Source: Leucobacter sp. L43
GTDB lineage: Bacteria; Actinomycetota; Actinomycetes; Actinomycetales; Microbacteriaceae
Reading direction: 5' to 3'
Length of the DNA stretch: 64,000 nucleotides
Assembly (NCBI RefSeq): GCF_016597785.1
Contig: NZ_JAENJG010000003.1
Coordinates: forward strand, 372,001-436,000
Of this stretch, positions 26,450 to 34,955 are shown in pieces; position 1 is the stretch's first letter, and every line of letters begins with the position of its first letter. The notes under the pieces were generated by a model. It saw only the letters and a program-made list of their open reading frames with translations. It was not told the DNA's origin and did no database searches. Both the position numbers and the translations under genes were made by a program.

Positions 26450-27904
26450 GTGACTCAACGCATCTACGACTCGCGCGCGCAGGCGATCGTCGACTTCATC
26501 CCGCTCGAAGCCGGCAGGGTCGGTCTCTACGTGTGCGGCCCGACCGTGCAGTCCGCGCCCCACATCGGGCACCTCCGCAGCGCACTGGTCTACGACCAGA
26601 TGCGGCGGTGGTTCGCTGCGACCGGGCACGACGTCACCCTCATACGCAACGTCACCGACATCGACGACAAGATTCTCGACAATGCGCGGCTCGCACAGGC
26701 GGAGCAGGGCTCGAGCGAGGAGTGGTGGGCGCTGGCCTACCGCGTCGAGCGGGTCTTCTCCGCTGCGTACGACGCGATCGGCGTGCAGGCACCCACCTAC
26801 GAACCGCGCGCGACGGCCAACATTCGCGAGATGGTCGAGCTCATCGAGCTGCTGATCGAGCGCGGTCACGCATACGCGGCAGCGGACGGCTCTGCGAGCG
26901 TCTACTTCGACACGGCGAGTTGGCCCGACTACGGCGCCCTCACACGGCAGCAGCGCGATCAGATGGAGGACGCCGCAGACTCCGAGCCGGTCGGCAAGCG
27001 CGACCCCCGCGACTTCGCGCTGTGGAAGGCGCACCACGACGGCGAACCGCTGACGGCGGCGTGGCCGTCGCCGTGGGGTTTCGGACGGCCGGGCTGGCAC
27101 ATTGAGTGCTCGGCGATGGCGACGCGCTACCTGGGTGAGGAGTTCGACATCCACGGCGGCGGGCTCGACCTGCGCTTCCCGCACCACGAGAACGAGCTCG
27201 CGCAGTCGCAGGCAGCGGGCCACCCCTTCGCGCGGCACTGGATTCACAACGGCCTCGTGAACACGGGCGGCCAGAAGATGTCGAAGTCGCTCGGCAACTC
27301 GCTGTTCGCCGAAGACCTGCTCGCGCAGGCGCGCCCCATCGTGCTGCGCTATTTCCTCGGCTCGGCGCATTATCGCTCGGTGCTCGAATTCTCGGAGACG
27401 TCACTCGCCGAAGCCGAAACGGCGTTCTCGCGCATCGAGGGATTCCTCGAGCGGGTGGCGGAGCTGCCCGGCTTCGACACGACGACCGGGGACTCCGATG
27501 CGGGCAGCGCCGCCGACCGCCTTCCCGCTGCGTTCGTCGCTGCGATGCTCGACGACTTCGCGATCCCGCAGGCCCTCGCCGCAGTGCATGACGCGGTGCG
27601 CGCCGGCAACTCGGCGCTGGCGGAGGGCGATGCTCAGCTCGCGACACACCACGGCGGCGAAGTCTCGCGTATGCTTGACGTTCTCGGCTTGCATCCGCGC
27701 GACCCGCACTGGGCTGCGAGCAACGCCGACACGAGCAACGCCGAGTCCGCACTCGGCACCCTGGTCGATGACCTCCTCGCACAGCGCACCCGGGCGCGCG
27801 CCGATAAAGACTTCGCTACGAGCGACGCGATCCGCGACCGGTTGCTGTCAGCCGGCATCGCGCTCGAAGACACCCCGAACGGACCCCGCTGGAGCCTGAC
27901 ATGA
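26450..27904 (+). CDS. cysS: Cysteinyl-tRNA synthetase
   Basis: Charges tRNA(Cys). 484 residues from GTG 26450. The class I signatures are HIGHLRSAL (HIGH) and [12 protein letters not shown] (KMSKS). The zinc ligands are the cysteine in [12 protein letters not shown], the cysteine in [10 protein letters not shown] and the HHENE motif. The C-terminal anticodon-binding region ([18 protein letters not shown]) is intact. The stop overlaps the rlmB ATG by four bases. In mycobacteria the cysS-rlmB pair adjoins ispF; here it is about 5 kb away, with the lipoprotein and phosphate genes between. Confidence 0.96.
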   Translation: MTQRIYDSRAQAIVDFIPLEAGRVGLYVCGPTVQSAPHIGHLRSALVYDQMRRWFAATGHDVTLIRNVTDIDDKILDNARLAQAEQGSSEEWWALAYRVERVFSAAYDAIGVQAPTYEPRATANIREMVELIELLIERGHAYAAADGSASVYFDTASWPDYGALTRQQRDQMEDAADSEPVGKRDPRDFALWKAHHDGEPLTAAWPSPWGFGRPGWHIECSAMATRYLGEEFDIHGGGLDLRFPHHENELAQSQAAGHPFARHWIHNGLVNTGGQKMSKSLGNSLFAEDLLAQARPIVLRYFLGSAHYRSVLEFSETSLAEAETAFSRIEGFLERVAELPGFDTTTGDSDAGSAADRLPAAFVAAMLDDFAIPQALAAVHDAVRAGNSALAEGDAQLATHHGGEVSRMLDVLGLHPRDPHWAASNADTSNAESALGTLVDDLLAQRTRARADKDFATSDAIRDRLLSAGIALEDTPNGPRWSLT

Positions 27905-28899
27905 CGAATAAGAAGAGCCGCACTGGCGCCGTACGCAAGAAGGGCCTCGGCAAGGCCGTCGGTTCGGGTGGTCAAGGGCGCCAGGCGCTCGAGGGTCGCG
28001 GCCCCACGCCGCGCGCCGAAGACCGCGAGTACCACGCCAAGTACAAAGAGAAGAAGGCCCGCGAGCGCTACGACGCCGCGAAGGCCCGGTACACCGAGCG
28101 CACCGGCCGCCCGGCCGAGCGCGGTGGCCGCAACAAGAAGGACGAGAGCGAACTCGTCACCGGCCGCAACGCCGTGCTCGAGGCGCTGCGGGCGAAGATT
28201 CCTGCCACCACGCTCTACATCGCGGCGCGCGTCGAGATGGACGATCGCATGCGCGAGATCCTGCGCAACGCGACGAACCGCGGCCTCGCCGTGCTCGAGA
28301 TCATGCGCCCCGAGATGGACCGCATGGTCGAGCGCGACACCGTGCATCAGGGCGTCGTGCTCAAGGTGCCGCCGCTGGAGCACGCGCACCCGATGGAGGT
28401 GCTCGACGAGGTGATCGATCGCGGCGAGACACCGCTGTTCGTCGCCCTCGACGGTGTGACCGACCCCCGCAACCTCGGTGCCATCATTCGTTCGGTCGCC
28501 GCGTTCGGCGGACACGCGGTCATCGTGCCGCAGCGGCGTTCGGCGAGTCTGAACTCGGCGGCGTGGAAGACGTCGGCGGGCGCGGCAGCGCGCGTGCCCG
28601 TCGCGATGGCGTCGAACCTGACGCAGACGCTCAAGGAGTTCAAGAAGCAGGGCGTGTTCGTCGTCGGGCTCGACGGTGACGGCGAGGTGTCGCTGCCCGG
28701 TCTCGAGCTGGCGGATCGCCCGGTCGTCGTCGTGGTCGGCAGCGAAGGCAAGGGGCTCTCCCGTCTGGTCACCGAGACGTGCGACGCGGTCGTGTCGATC
28801 CCGATCTCGTCGGCAACTGAATCGTTGAACGCGGGCATCGCCGCGAGCGTCTCGCTCTACGAGATCGCTCGTCTCCGCGCCGAGCGCGCCGGAGCGTAA
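27901..28899 (+). CDS. rlmB: 23S rRNA (guanosine-2'-O)-methyltransferase, RlmB/TrmH family
   Basis: SPOUT-fold 2'-O-methyltransferase, probably methylating a conserved guanosine of 23S rRNA. 332 residues. A basic, Gly/Lys/Arg-rich N-terminal extension of about 80 residues, usual in actinobacteria, precedes the substrate-binding domain ([14 protein letters not shown]). The SpoU motifs are [35 protein letters not shown] and [22 protein letters not shown]. It overlaps cysS by four bases. It is followed by a palindromic repeat element that may stop transcription. Confidence 0.93.
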   Translation: MTNKKSRTGAVRKKGLGKAVGSGGQGRQALEGRGPTPRAEDREYHAKYKEKKARERYDAAKARYTERTGRPAERGGRNKKDESELVTGRNAVLEALRAKIPATTLYIAARVEMDDRMREILRNATNRGLAVLEIMRPEMDRMVERDTVHQGVVLKVPPLEHAHPMEVLDEVIDRGETPLFVALDGVTDPRNLGAIIRSVAAFGGHAVIVPQRRSASLNSAAWKTSAGAAARVPVAMASNLTQTLKEFKKQGVFVVGLDGDGEVSLPGLELADRPVVVVVGSEGKGLSRLVTETCDAVVSIPISSATESLNAGIAASVSLYEIARLRAERAGA

Positions 28900-28958
28900 G
28901 CCGCGTCGCGCCCCCGTGAGCGGTCACTTTCACCCGGGCGCCTCGTGCCTCCGGTGAG

Positions 28959-29006
28959 CGGTCAGTAACGTGCACTATTCGCGGGTTTGGTGCACGTTAC
29001 TGACCG
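28959..29006. repeat. Palindromic extragenic repeat, copy A
   Basis: Seventeen-base perfect inverted arms CGGTCAGTAACGTGCAC (28959-28975) and GTGCACGTTACTGACCG (28990-29006) with a 14-base loop ending CGCGGGTTTG. The outer GTGAGCGGTCA motif also appears alone at 28916-28926. A second copy lies at 30155-30214. This copy overlaps the 3' end of the AbiEi-like gene and supplies its last codons and stop. It may also act as a terminator for rlmB. Confidence 0.85.
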
Positions 29007-29993
29007 GTCGCGCGTCATTGGGGTCCAACCGCGGTCGCGCAGCGCCGATTCCACGCGCGAACGGAGCACGAGCGCGCGACCGTACTGCAGCGATCCCGTG
29101 ATTCGGATCGCCCGCCAACCCGCGCTCTCATACGCGTGGTACTTGTCGATATCGCGGTTCCACTGGGCTGCGTGCACGCGATGGTGCGACCCCTCGTATT
29201 CGAGGGCGATCTTGTACTGCGGATACGCGAGTTCGCTGGCGCCGAGTAGGCGACCGGCCGCGTTGTACACGTCGACGTCGAGCTCGGGTTGCGGCAGGCC
29301 CCACTCGTGCAGCTTGAGGCGCAGGTGGCTCTCGGGGGCTGAGGCGCTGCCGGTGACCAGGAGCGGAAGCGCCTGGCGCAGTGCCGTGTTGCCGCGGCGG
29401 CGCATCGCGGTGATCACCGCCTCGAGGTCGGCGAGCGTCGCGAGCGGTGCGCGCTCGAGCCGCTGCGTTCCGGGAATGCGCGGGCGGCGGATCACGGCGT
29501 CGCCGAGGGCGACGAGGTCGGGGAGCGAAAGCTCGTCGCCGAGCATTGCCCAGACGTCTGCGGGCGACGCAGTCGGAAGGCCGCGAGCGATACCCACGCG
29601 CACGAGGCCCGGCGCGAGACGATGACTGCGCACCCCGGGGGCCCGCGACACCCATCGGTCGGCGCTGCAGGCCGCATCGATGTCGTTGTCCGCACGGTGC
29701 GGCACGGGCAGCCCGAGGATCACGGCTGCGGTGGCGTGACTGAAGTACTGGCCGTGGGAAAGCGCCCTCAACATTGCGCAAGCTTTCGTGAACTGCAGCT
29801 GGCGCCAGCGCTCCGCAGGATGGAGGTCTGATGCATCGCCCGCACCGAAGTCGATGCGGCGGTACACGCCGCGCACGACTCGTTCGATATCGGGACCGGC
29901 CAGACGCCGCGACGAGACACCGGCAGCGCGCGCTTCCGAGGTGGTGAACGTCGCCCCCAAACACTCGGGAAGCGGTGCGTGGGGCCGTGCCAT
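28962..29993 (-). CDS. AbiEi-antitoxin-like / DUF559 endonuclease-like protein
   Basis: 343 residues. The N-terminus has the AbiEi-type winged-helix pattern (FTTSEARAAGVSSRRLAGPDIERVVRGVYRR, then HATAAVILGLPVP). The C-terminal 120 residues resemble the PD-(D/E)XK-like DUF559/VSR fold, with ESHLRLKLHEWGLPQPELDVDVY, KIALEYEGSHH and the ending GWRAIRITGSL. Such proteins are common in Microbacteriaceae and usually lack an AbiEii toxin partner; none is adjacent here. Its last about 12 residues are encoded within palindromic repeat copy A, which seems to have replaced or extended the natural end. No Shine-Dalgarno or TANNNT box is evident. Role unknown; possibly defence-related. Confidence 0.7.
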   Translation of the reverse strand: MARPHAPLPECLGATFTTSEARAAGVSSRRLAGPDIERVVRGVYRRIDFGAGDASDLHPAERWRQLQFTKACAMLRALSHGQYFSHATAAVILGLPVPHRADNDIDAACSADRWVSRAPGVRSHRLAPGLVRVGIARGLPTASPADVWAMLGDELSLPDLVALGDAVIRRPRIPGTQRLERAPLATLADLEAVITAMRRRGNTALRQALPLLVTGSASAPESHLRLKLHEWGLPQPELDVDVYNAAGRLLGASELAYPQYKIALEYEGSHHRVHAAQWNRDIDKYHAYESAGWRAIRITGSLQYGRALVLRSRVESALRDRGWTPMTRDRSVTCTKPANSARY

Positions 29994-30154
29994 GCATTCA
30001 GTCTGTCGTTCGGTGTTCGCTCAATCAGGAGTGGTGCTCGATCTCTGAAGAACCCGGCGCCCAAGGCGTTCGCGGGCCCCTGTGAGCGAAGCAAACGCGC
30101 TGCCCTGCCCTTCCCTTCCCGTGCGGTTGTCGGAGCCCGTGCACCCGCGCCCCG

Positions 30155-30214
30155 CGTGAGCGGTCAGTAAAGTGCACGATCCGCGGGTTTGGTGCACCTT
30201 ACTGACCGCTCACG
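30155..30214. repeat. Palindromic extragenic repeat, copy B
   Basis: Twenty-three-base arms (30155-30177 and 30192-30214) with one mismatch and a 14-base loop ending CGCGGGTTTG, as in copy A. The surrounding 314-base gap (29994-30307) holds no gene; apart from this element I see only a purine-rich GGGG/CAGGG stretch and the promoter of the next gene. Confidence 0.85.
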
Positions 30215-30295
30215 GGGGTGGAGGGAAGGGGGCAAGGGGAGCAGGAGGAGCAAGGGGCAGGGCCCGGGGCCAGGGGCCCGGTGAACGCCGCGCGC

Positions 30296-30301
30296 TAGGC
30301 T
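30296..30301 (+). promoter_or_regulatory. Leaderless-type -10 box of the GT2 gene
   Basis: TAGGCT, six bases, then GTG at 30308. Confidence 0.6.
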
Positions 30302-30307
30302 GGCGTC

Positions 30308-31150
30308 GTGCCGACCGCCGATTTCTCCCTGCTCCTCCCGGTGTACGCCGGTGACGATCCCGCATTCGTGCGAACCGCGTTCCGAAGCTCGGTGGGGGAG
30401 CAGACGCTGAGTCCGGCCGAGGCCGTGATCGTGCAAGACGGGCCGGTGCCCGACGCGCTCGCGGCCGAACTCGACCGCATCGCGGCCGAGAGCCCCATTC
30501 CCGTTCGGCTCGTGCGCCTCCCCGAGAACCTCGGCCTTGCCGAAGCGCTCAATCGCGGGCTCGACGCCGTCAGTCATCCGGTCATCGCCCGCATGGACGC
30601 CGACGACGTCTCCGTGCCCGAGCGCTTCGCCCGGCAGTGGGAGCTGATCGAGGCGGGATTCGACCTGGTGGGCACGGGGATGGCGGAGTTCGAGTCCGAT
30701 CCGGATCGCCCGGCCTCCGTCCGCACCCCGCCCGTCGGTGCCGCCCGCATCCGGGAGCACGCGCGCACCCACAACCCGTTCAACCACCCGACGATGATGT
30801 ACCGCGTCTCGGCGCTGGAGCGGATCGGTCGGTACGAGCCCTTCGGGCGAATGGAAGACTATTGGCTCGGTGTGCGCCTCATCGACTCGGGGGCGCGCGT
30901 CGAGAACATCGCGGAGCCGCTGCTGCGGTATCGCGTCGGCTCCGGCTCGTTCGCGCGCCGCGGCGGATGGCGCGAAGCCCGCACCGAGTGGAAGTTGCAG
31001 CGGGAGCTGTTGCGCATGGGCTTCGTGACCGTGCCGCAGTACGCGCGCAACGTCGCGATGAAGGGCGCGTACCGCCTGCTGCCCGCGGGAGTGAAGCGCG
31101 TGCTGTTCAGGCGCCTGATCAGCCGAGGGCTTCCCGGGGATCGCGCGTAA
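30308..31150 (+). CDS. Glycosyltransferase family 2
   Basis: 280-residue cytoplasmic or membrane-associated GT-A enzyme that transfers a sugar from a nucleotide sugar; acceptor unknown. The nucleotide-binding start is FSLLLPVYAGDDP, then LPENLGLAEALNRGLD, the metal-binding DxD in IARMDADDVSVPERF, and GRMEDYWLGVRLIDSG in the acceptor part. The GTG start coincides with the transcription start expected from the TAGGCT box. It resembles amylovoran/capsule-type transferases and marks the beginning of the surface-polymer region, though it is about 9 kb before the main glycan locus. Confidence 0.88.
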   Translation: MPTADFSLLLPVYAGDDPAFVRTAFRSSVGEQTLSPAEAVIVQDGPVPDALAAELDRIAAESPIPVRLVRLPENLGLAEALNRGLDAVSHPVIARMDADDVSVPERFARQWELIEAGFDLVGTGMAEFESDPDRPASVRTPPVGAARIREHARTHNPFNHPTMMYRVSALERIGRYEPFGRMEDYWLGVRLIDSGARVENIAEPLLRYRVGSGSFARRGGWREARTEWKLQRELLRMGFVTVPQYARNVAMKGAYRLLPAGVKRVLFRRLISRGLPGDRA

Positions 31151-31260
31151 CGATTTCGGGGTGATGCCCTGCATGCAGCGGATGCTACATTTATCTCCTG
31201 CCGGGTGGGGTCCCGGCGCTGGGGCGGCCTAGGCGGTGCGCCTCTCGTCAGGAGGCGACG

Positions 31261-34200
31261 ATGGGGAGTGCCGTTCGGTCTGCACAGCGCGCGACGCGCA
31301 TCGCGCGGTTTCGGCGCACCTCGGTGTTGGCACTCGCCGCAGCCATGATGCTCTCGCTGCCCGCGGTGACCCCGGCGGCCCCCGCCGAGGCGGTTGGGAC
31401 GGGGGCCGCACGCACCGAGGCCGACGCCTCGGTCGACGTCGATCCGACCACGCAGACCCCGCCCGAGGGCGAGACCGCAGCCGATGCTGCTGGTGATGCC
31501 TCCGCAGCCGATGTCAGTGCTGCGGGGGGCTCCGACGGAGGACCCGGTGCGGGTGCTGGCGCGACGAGCGACGCCGATGCTGCCGCGGCGGGTGACGCGG
31601 AAACGGGTGCTGCCGCGGACGCGACCGCGGGCATCGGTGCGAACGCCGACGCGACGGCATCGGGCGTCGGCGCGGACGGAAGCCGCACGGCGGGCGCTGA
31701 CAGCGCCGATGAGGCAGTGGGCGCGCAAGCGGATGGAGAGGGCCCCCGTGGCGCGAACGGCGGCATCGCCTCCGACTCCCCGTGGCCGGAGGATCACCCG
31801 GCGATGGAACGAGAGACCTCACTCGATGCGCACAGCCTCTCGGCACGCGCGCTGATCGGCGACAACTATCCGGCGAAGTACCGCAACCTTCCCTGGCCGA
31901 ACGATCCGCGCTACATCTGGGACGAGTGGAACTTCGCCTACCGGCAGTGCACCTCGTTCGTCGCGTGGCGCCTGAATTCGGCGAACGGAGTGCCGTTCTC
32001 GAATCAGTACATGGGCCTGTGGGCCTGGGGCAACGCGGGCGAGTGGGGAGATTCCGCGCGAAAGGTCGGCATCCCGGTCGACACGACCCCCGAAGTGGGT
32101 GCGGTCGCGTGGAGCGGCGCGTACTATCGCGACGCCTCCGAATTCGGTCACGTGGCCTGGGTGGCCGACGTGCTGAGCGACGGCAACATCGTGATCGAAG
32201 AGTACAACTACGGCTGGGGCGGCTCGTACAACATGCGAGTCGTGCACCCGAGACAGTTCCAGGGCTACATCCACATCAAAGACCTGTACACGCCGTTCTC
32301 GAAGACGGGGAAGGCGACGATCAGCGGGGTGCCGATGGTCAACGGCACCCTCACCGCCTCGGCATCGGGATGGTCACCGGCTGCGACGAGTTACACGTAC
32401 CGGTGGCTGCGCAATGGTGCGGTGATCGGGGGAGCGACCAGCAAGACGTATCGCCCGAAGATCGCCGACCACGGCGCGAAGATCTCCGTGGAGGTGACGG
32501 GCACCCGAGCGCGCTACCGACCCTCGGCGGCGAAATCGAGCGCCACCGCAGCGGTGATGATGCCCGACCTGGACGGCGATGGCCTCGACGATTCGCAGCA
32601 GTTGCTTCCGTGGAACTCCGATGTCACGGGCGACGGCCTGCCCGATGCTGTCGGCTTCGGCGGGAAGGGCGTCTACGTCTCCGCACGCACGGCAACGGGC
32701 TTTGCGCCGGACAAGCTCTGGGTCGCCGGGTTCGGCACAGCGGACGGTTGGAACACGGCGGCGCACCCGCGCACCCTCGTCGACGTGAACGGCGACGGCA
32801 AGGCCGACGTGGTCGGCTTCGCGAAGGCGGGCGTCACCGTGTCGACGAGCACGGGTTCGGGCTTCTCGACACCCAAGGTGTGGCTCGCCGGGTTCGGCAC
32901 GGCAGCCGGATGGTCGGTGAAGGCGCATCCGCGAACCCTGGCCGATGTCACGGGCGACGGCATCCCCGACGTGGTCGGGTTCGCGACCGATGGCGTGTAC
33001 GTCGCGGTGGGCACCGGGAAGGGCTTCAAGCCGGCTTCGCGATGGTACGCGGGCTTCGGCACCGACAAGGGGTGGGCGGTCGACGAGAACCCGCGATGGC
33101 TCGAAGACATGAACGGCGACGGCCGCGCTGACGTCGTCGGCATCAACGATGGCGGGGTGTTTGTCGCCCTGAGTGCCGGCAACGGTTTCGCGACGGCCCA
33201 GCGGTGGAGCACGTACTTCGGGAGCCAGACGGGCTGGTCGCCGAGCCAGACGCCGAGAACGCTCGTGGACGTGAACGGCGACGGGCGCCCTGATGTGGTC
33301 GGGTTCGCAGGTGACGGCGTCTACGTTTCGGTGAACACGGGAAGCGGTCTGAAGTCGCCGGTGCTCTGGCGAAGCGGGTACGGGATCAGCGCGTCGTGGC
33401 TCACAGGACGGAACGCCAGGGTCTTCGCGGACGTCAACGGGGATGGCCGACCGGATCTCGTGGGTTTCGCGCAAAATGAGGTGGTCGTGTCGCTCAACAC
33501 GGGCTCGAGTTTCGGAGCGATCCAGCAGTGGACGGGTGAATTCGCGTCGTCCTCCTGGAGCTCCGACAAGCAGCCGCGCATGCTCGCGGACGTCAACGGC
33601 GACGGCAAGGCCGACGTCGTCGCCTTCGACACCGGCGGACTGCGGGTCTCACTCAGCACGGGATCCGGGTTCGCGCCGTCGAAGTTGCAGTTGCAGAGCA
33701 TGGGCCAGTCGGCGGGAGGTTGGTCTGTCTCGGCCCACCCTCGTGCGGTCAGCGTGAGGCGCCTGAGCGTGGGCGCCGGCCCGAGCGTCGGCGGGACGGC
33801 GCGGGTCGGCGAGAAGCTCAGTGCGAAGGTTCCCGCTGCGCAACCGAAACCGGTGCAGCAGAAGCACCAGTGGCTGCGGAACGGCACTGCGATCCCGCAG
33901 GCGACGTCGCTCACCTACACGCTCACGCCCGACGATGCTGGCAAGCAGATCGCGTTCAGAGTGACGAGCAGCAAGTTCGGGTATGCCCGGTCGGTGACCG
34001 CTTCGTCGGCAACCACCGTAGCGCCCGGACAACTCACGGCGATCACGCCGAAGGTGGCGGGAACGGCGAAGTCCGGCTCGAGCCTTCGCGCCGACACCGG
34101 CGCCTGGGGGCCGAGCCCGGTGCAGCTGGCGTACCAGTGGAACCGCAACGGCAATCCGATCTCCGGGGCGACACAGGCGACGTACAAGCTCTCGAACGGA

Positions 34201-34887
34201 GACATCGGCAGGCGGATCTCCGTCTCGGTGACCGGGAAGAAGCACGGTTACACGACCGCGGTGCGCACGTCGTCGATGATCAAGGTGCCCGGCACGCCTC
34301 CGCTGCCGCCCGCCTCGCCCTTCGCCGATGTGTCGACCACGCACAAGTTCTACCGCGAGATCGCCTGGATGCACACGTCCGGCATGTCCACCGGTGTGAA
34401 GCAGGCGACCGGCAAACCGAAGTACTTGGCGAACGACGAAGTCTCGCGTGAGGCGATGGCGGCCTTCCTCTTCAGGCTCAGCGCTCCGAAGACGTACGCG
34501 GCCCCGAAGACCTCGCCGTTCATCGACGTGCCCACCTCGCACAAGTTCTACCGTGAGATCGCGTGGATGTACGGTTCGGGTCTCTCGACCGGCATCCGAT
34601 CCGGATCAGGTCGTGCATTCGCACCCCAGTCGTCGGTGTCACGCGAAGCCATGGCGGCGTTCTTGTACCGGCTGGAGTCCCCGAAGGGCGTCTCGGCGCC
34701 GTCGGTGTCGCCGTTCGCCGACGTCGCGCCGTCCCACAAGTTCTATCGCGAGATCGCCTGGATGCACAGCTCCGGCCTCTCCACGGGCACGCGCCAGCCG
34801 AGCGGGAAGCCGCTGTACAAGGACCAGGCCGGTGTTTCGCGCGAGGCCATGGCCGCGTTCCTGTACCGTCTCGAGACGCGTCCGTAG
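31261..34887 (+). CDS. Secreted CHAP-domain hydrolase with beta-propeller and SLH-like repeats
   Basis: 1208-residue exported protein, ATG with AGGAGG site. Signal peptide about residues 1-45, then an Ala/Gly/Asp-rich linker to about 195. The CHAP domain spans about 200-340, with catalytic Cys230 (QCTSFVAWRL) and His297 (EFGHVAWVAD), consistent with peptidoglycan amidase/endopeptidase activity. An Ig-like repeat follows (about 350-432), then seven FG-GAP/VCBS repeats (DVNGDGxxDVVGF, period about 54) over about 435-830, probably a seven-bladed propeller. Two more Ig-like repeats (830-1010) and three SLH-like repeats (1020-1208; SPFADV..HKFYREIAWM..VSREAMAAFLYRLE) end it. It likely remodels the wall and is held there by the C-terminal repeats. 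Confidence 0.85.
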   Translation: MGSAVRSAQRATRIARFRRTSVLALAAAMMLSLPAVTPAAPAEAVGTGAARTEADASVDVDPTTQTPPEGETAADAAGDASAADVSAAGGSDGGPGAGAGATSDADAAAAGDAETGAAADATAGIGANADATASGVGADGSRTAGADSADEAVGAQADGEGPRGANGGIASDSPWPEDHPAMERETSLDAHSLSARALIGDNYPAKYRNLPWPNDPRYIWDEWNFAYRQCTSFVAWRLNSANGVPFSNQYMGLWAWGNAGEWGDSARKVGIPVDTTPEVGAVAWSGAYYRDASEFGHVAWVADVLSDGNIVIEEYNYGWGGSYNMRVVHPRQFQGYIHIKDLYTPFSKTGKATISGVPMVNGTLTASASGWSPAATSYTYRWLRNGAVIGGATSKTYRPKIADHGAKISVEVTGTRARYRPSAAKSSATAAVMMPDLDGDGLDDSQQLLPWNSDVTGDGLPDAVGFGGKGVYVSARTATGFAPDKLWVAGFGTADGWNTAAHPRTLVDVNGDGKADVVGFAKAGVTVSTSTGSGFSTPKVWLAGFGTAAGWSVKAHPRTLADVTGDGIPDVVGFATDGVYVAVGTGKGFKPASRWYAGFGTDKGWAVDENPRWLEDMNGDGRADVVGINDGGVFVALSAGNGFATAQRWSTYFGSQTGWSPSQTPRTLVDVNGDGRPDVVGFAGDGVYVSVNTGSGLKSPVLWRSGYGISASWLTGRNARVFADVNGDGRPDLVGFAQNEVVVSLNTGSSFGAIQQWTGEFASSSWSSDKQPRMLADVNGDGKADVVAFDTGGLRVSLSTGSGFAPSKLQLQSMGQSAGGWSVSAHPRAVSVRRLSVGAGPSVGGTARVGEKLSAKVPAAQPKPVQQKHQWLRNGTAIPQATSLTYTLTPDDAGKQIAFRVTSSKFGYARSVTASSATTVAPGQLTAITPKVAGTAKSGSSLRADTGAWGPSPVQLAYQWNRNGNPISGATQATYKLSNGDIGRRISVSVTGKKHGYTTAVRTSSMIKVPGTPPLPPASPFADVSTTHKFYREIAWMHTSGMSTGVKQATGKPKYLANDEVSREAMAAFLFRLSAPKTYAAPKTSPFIDVPTSHKFYREIAWMYGSGLSTGIRSGSGRAFAPQSSVSREAMAAFLYRLESPKGVSAPSVSPFADVAPSHKFYREIAWMHSSGLSTGTRQPSGKPLYKDQAGVSREAMAAFLYRLETRP

Positions 34888-34955
34888 CCGCCGTTTCTGC
34901 AGGCTCGAGCGCGGGTAATCGCGACGCCTCCTATCGGCGCCGTCGCACGCGGGCG

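Noticed and set aside
31151-31260. c-di-AMP (ydaO) riboswitch before the CHAP gene
   Set aside because: Such riboswitches often precede actinobacterial wall hydrolases, but I do not see the conserved ydaO core elements in this short leader.
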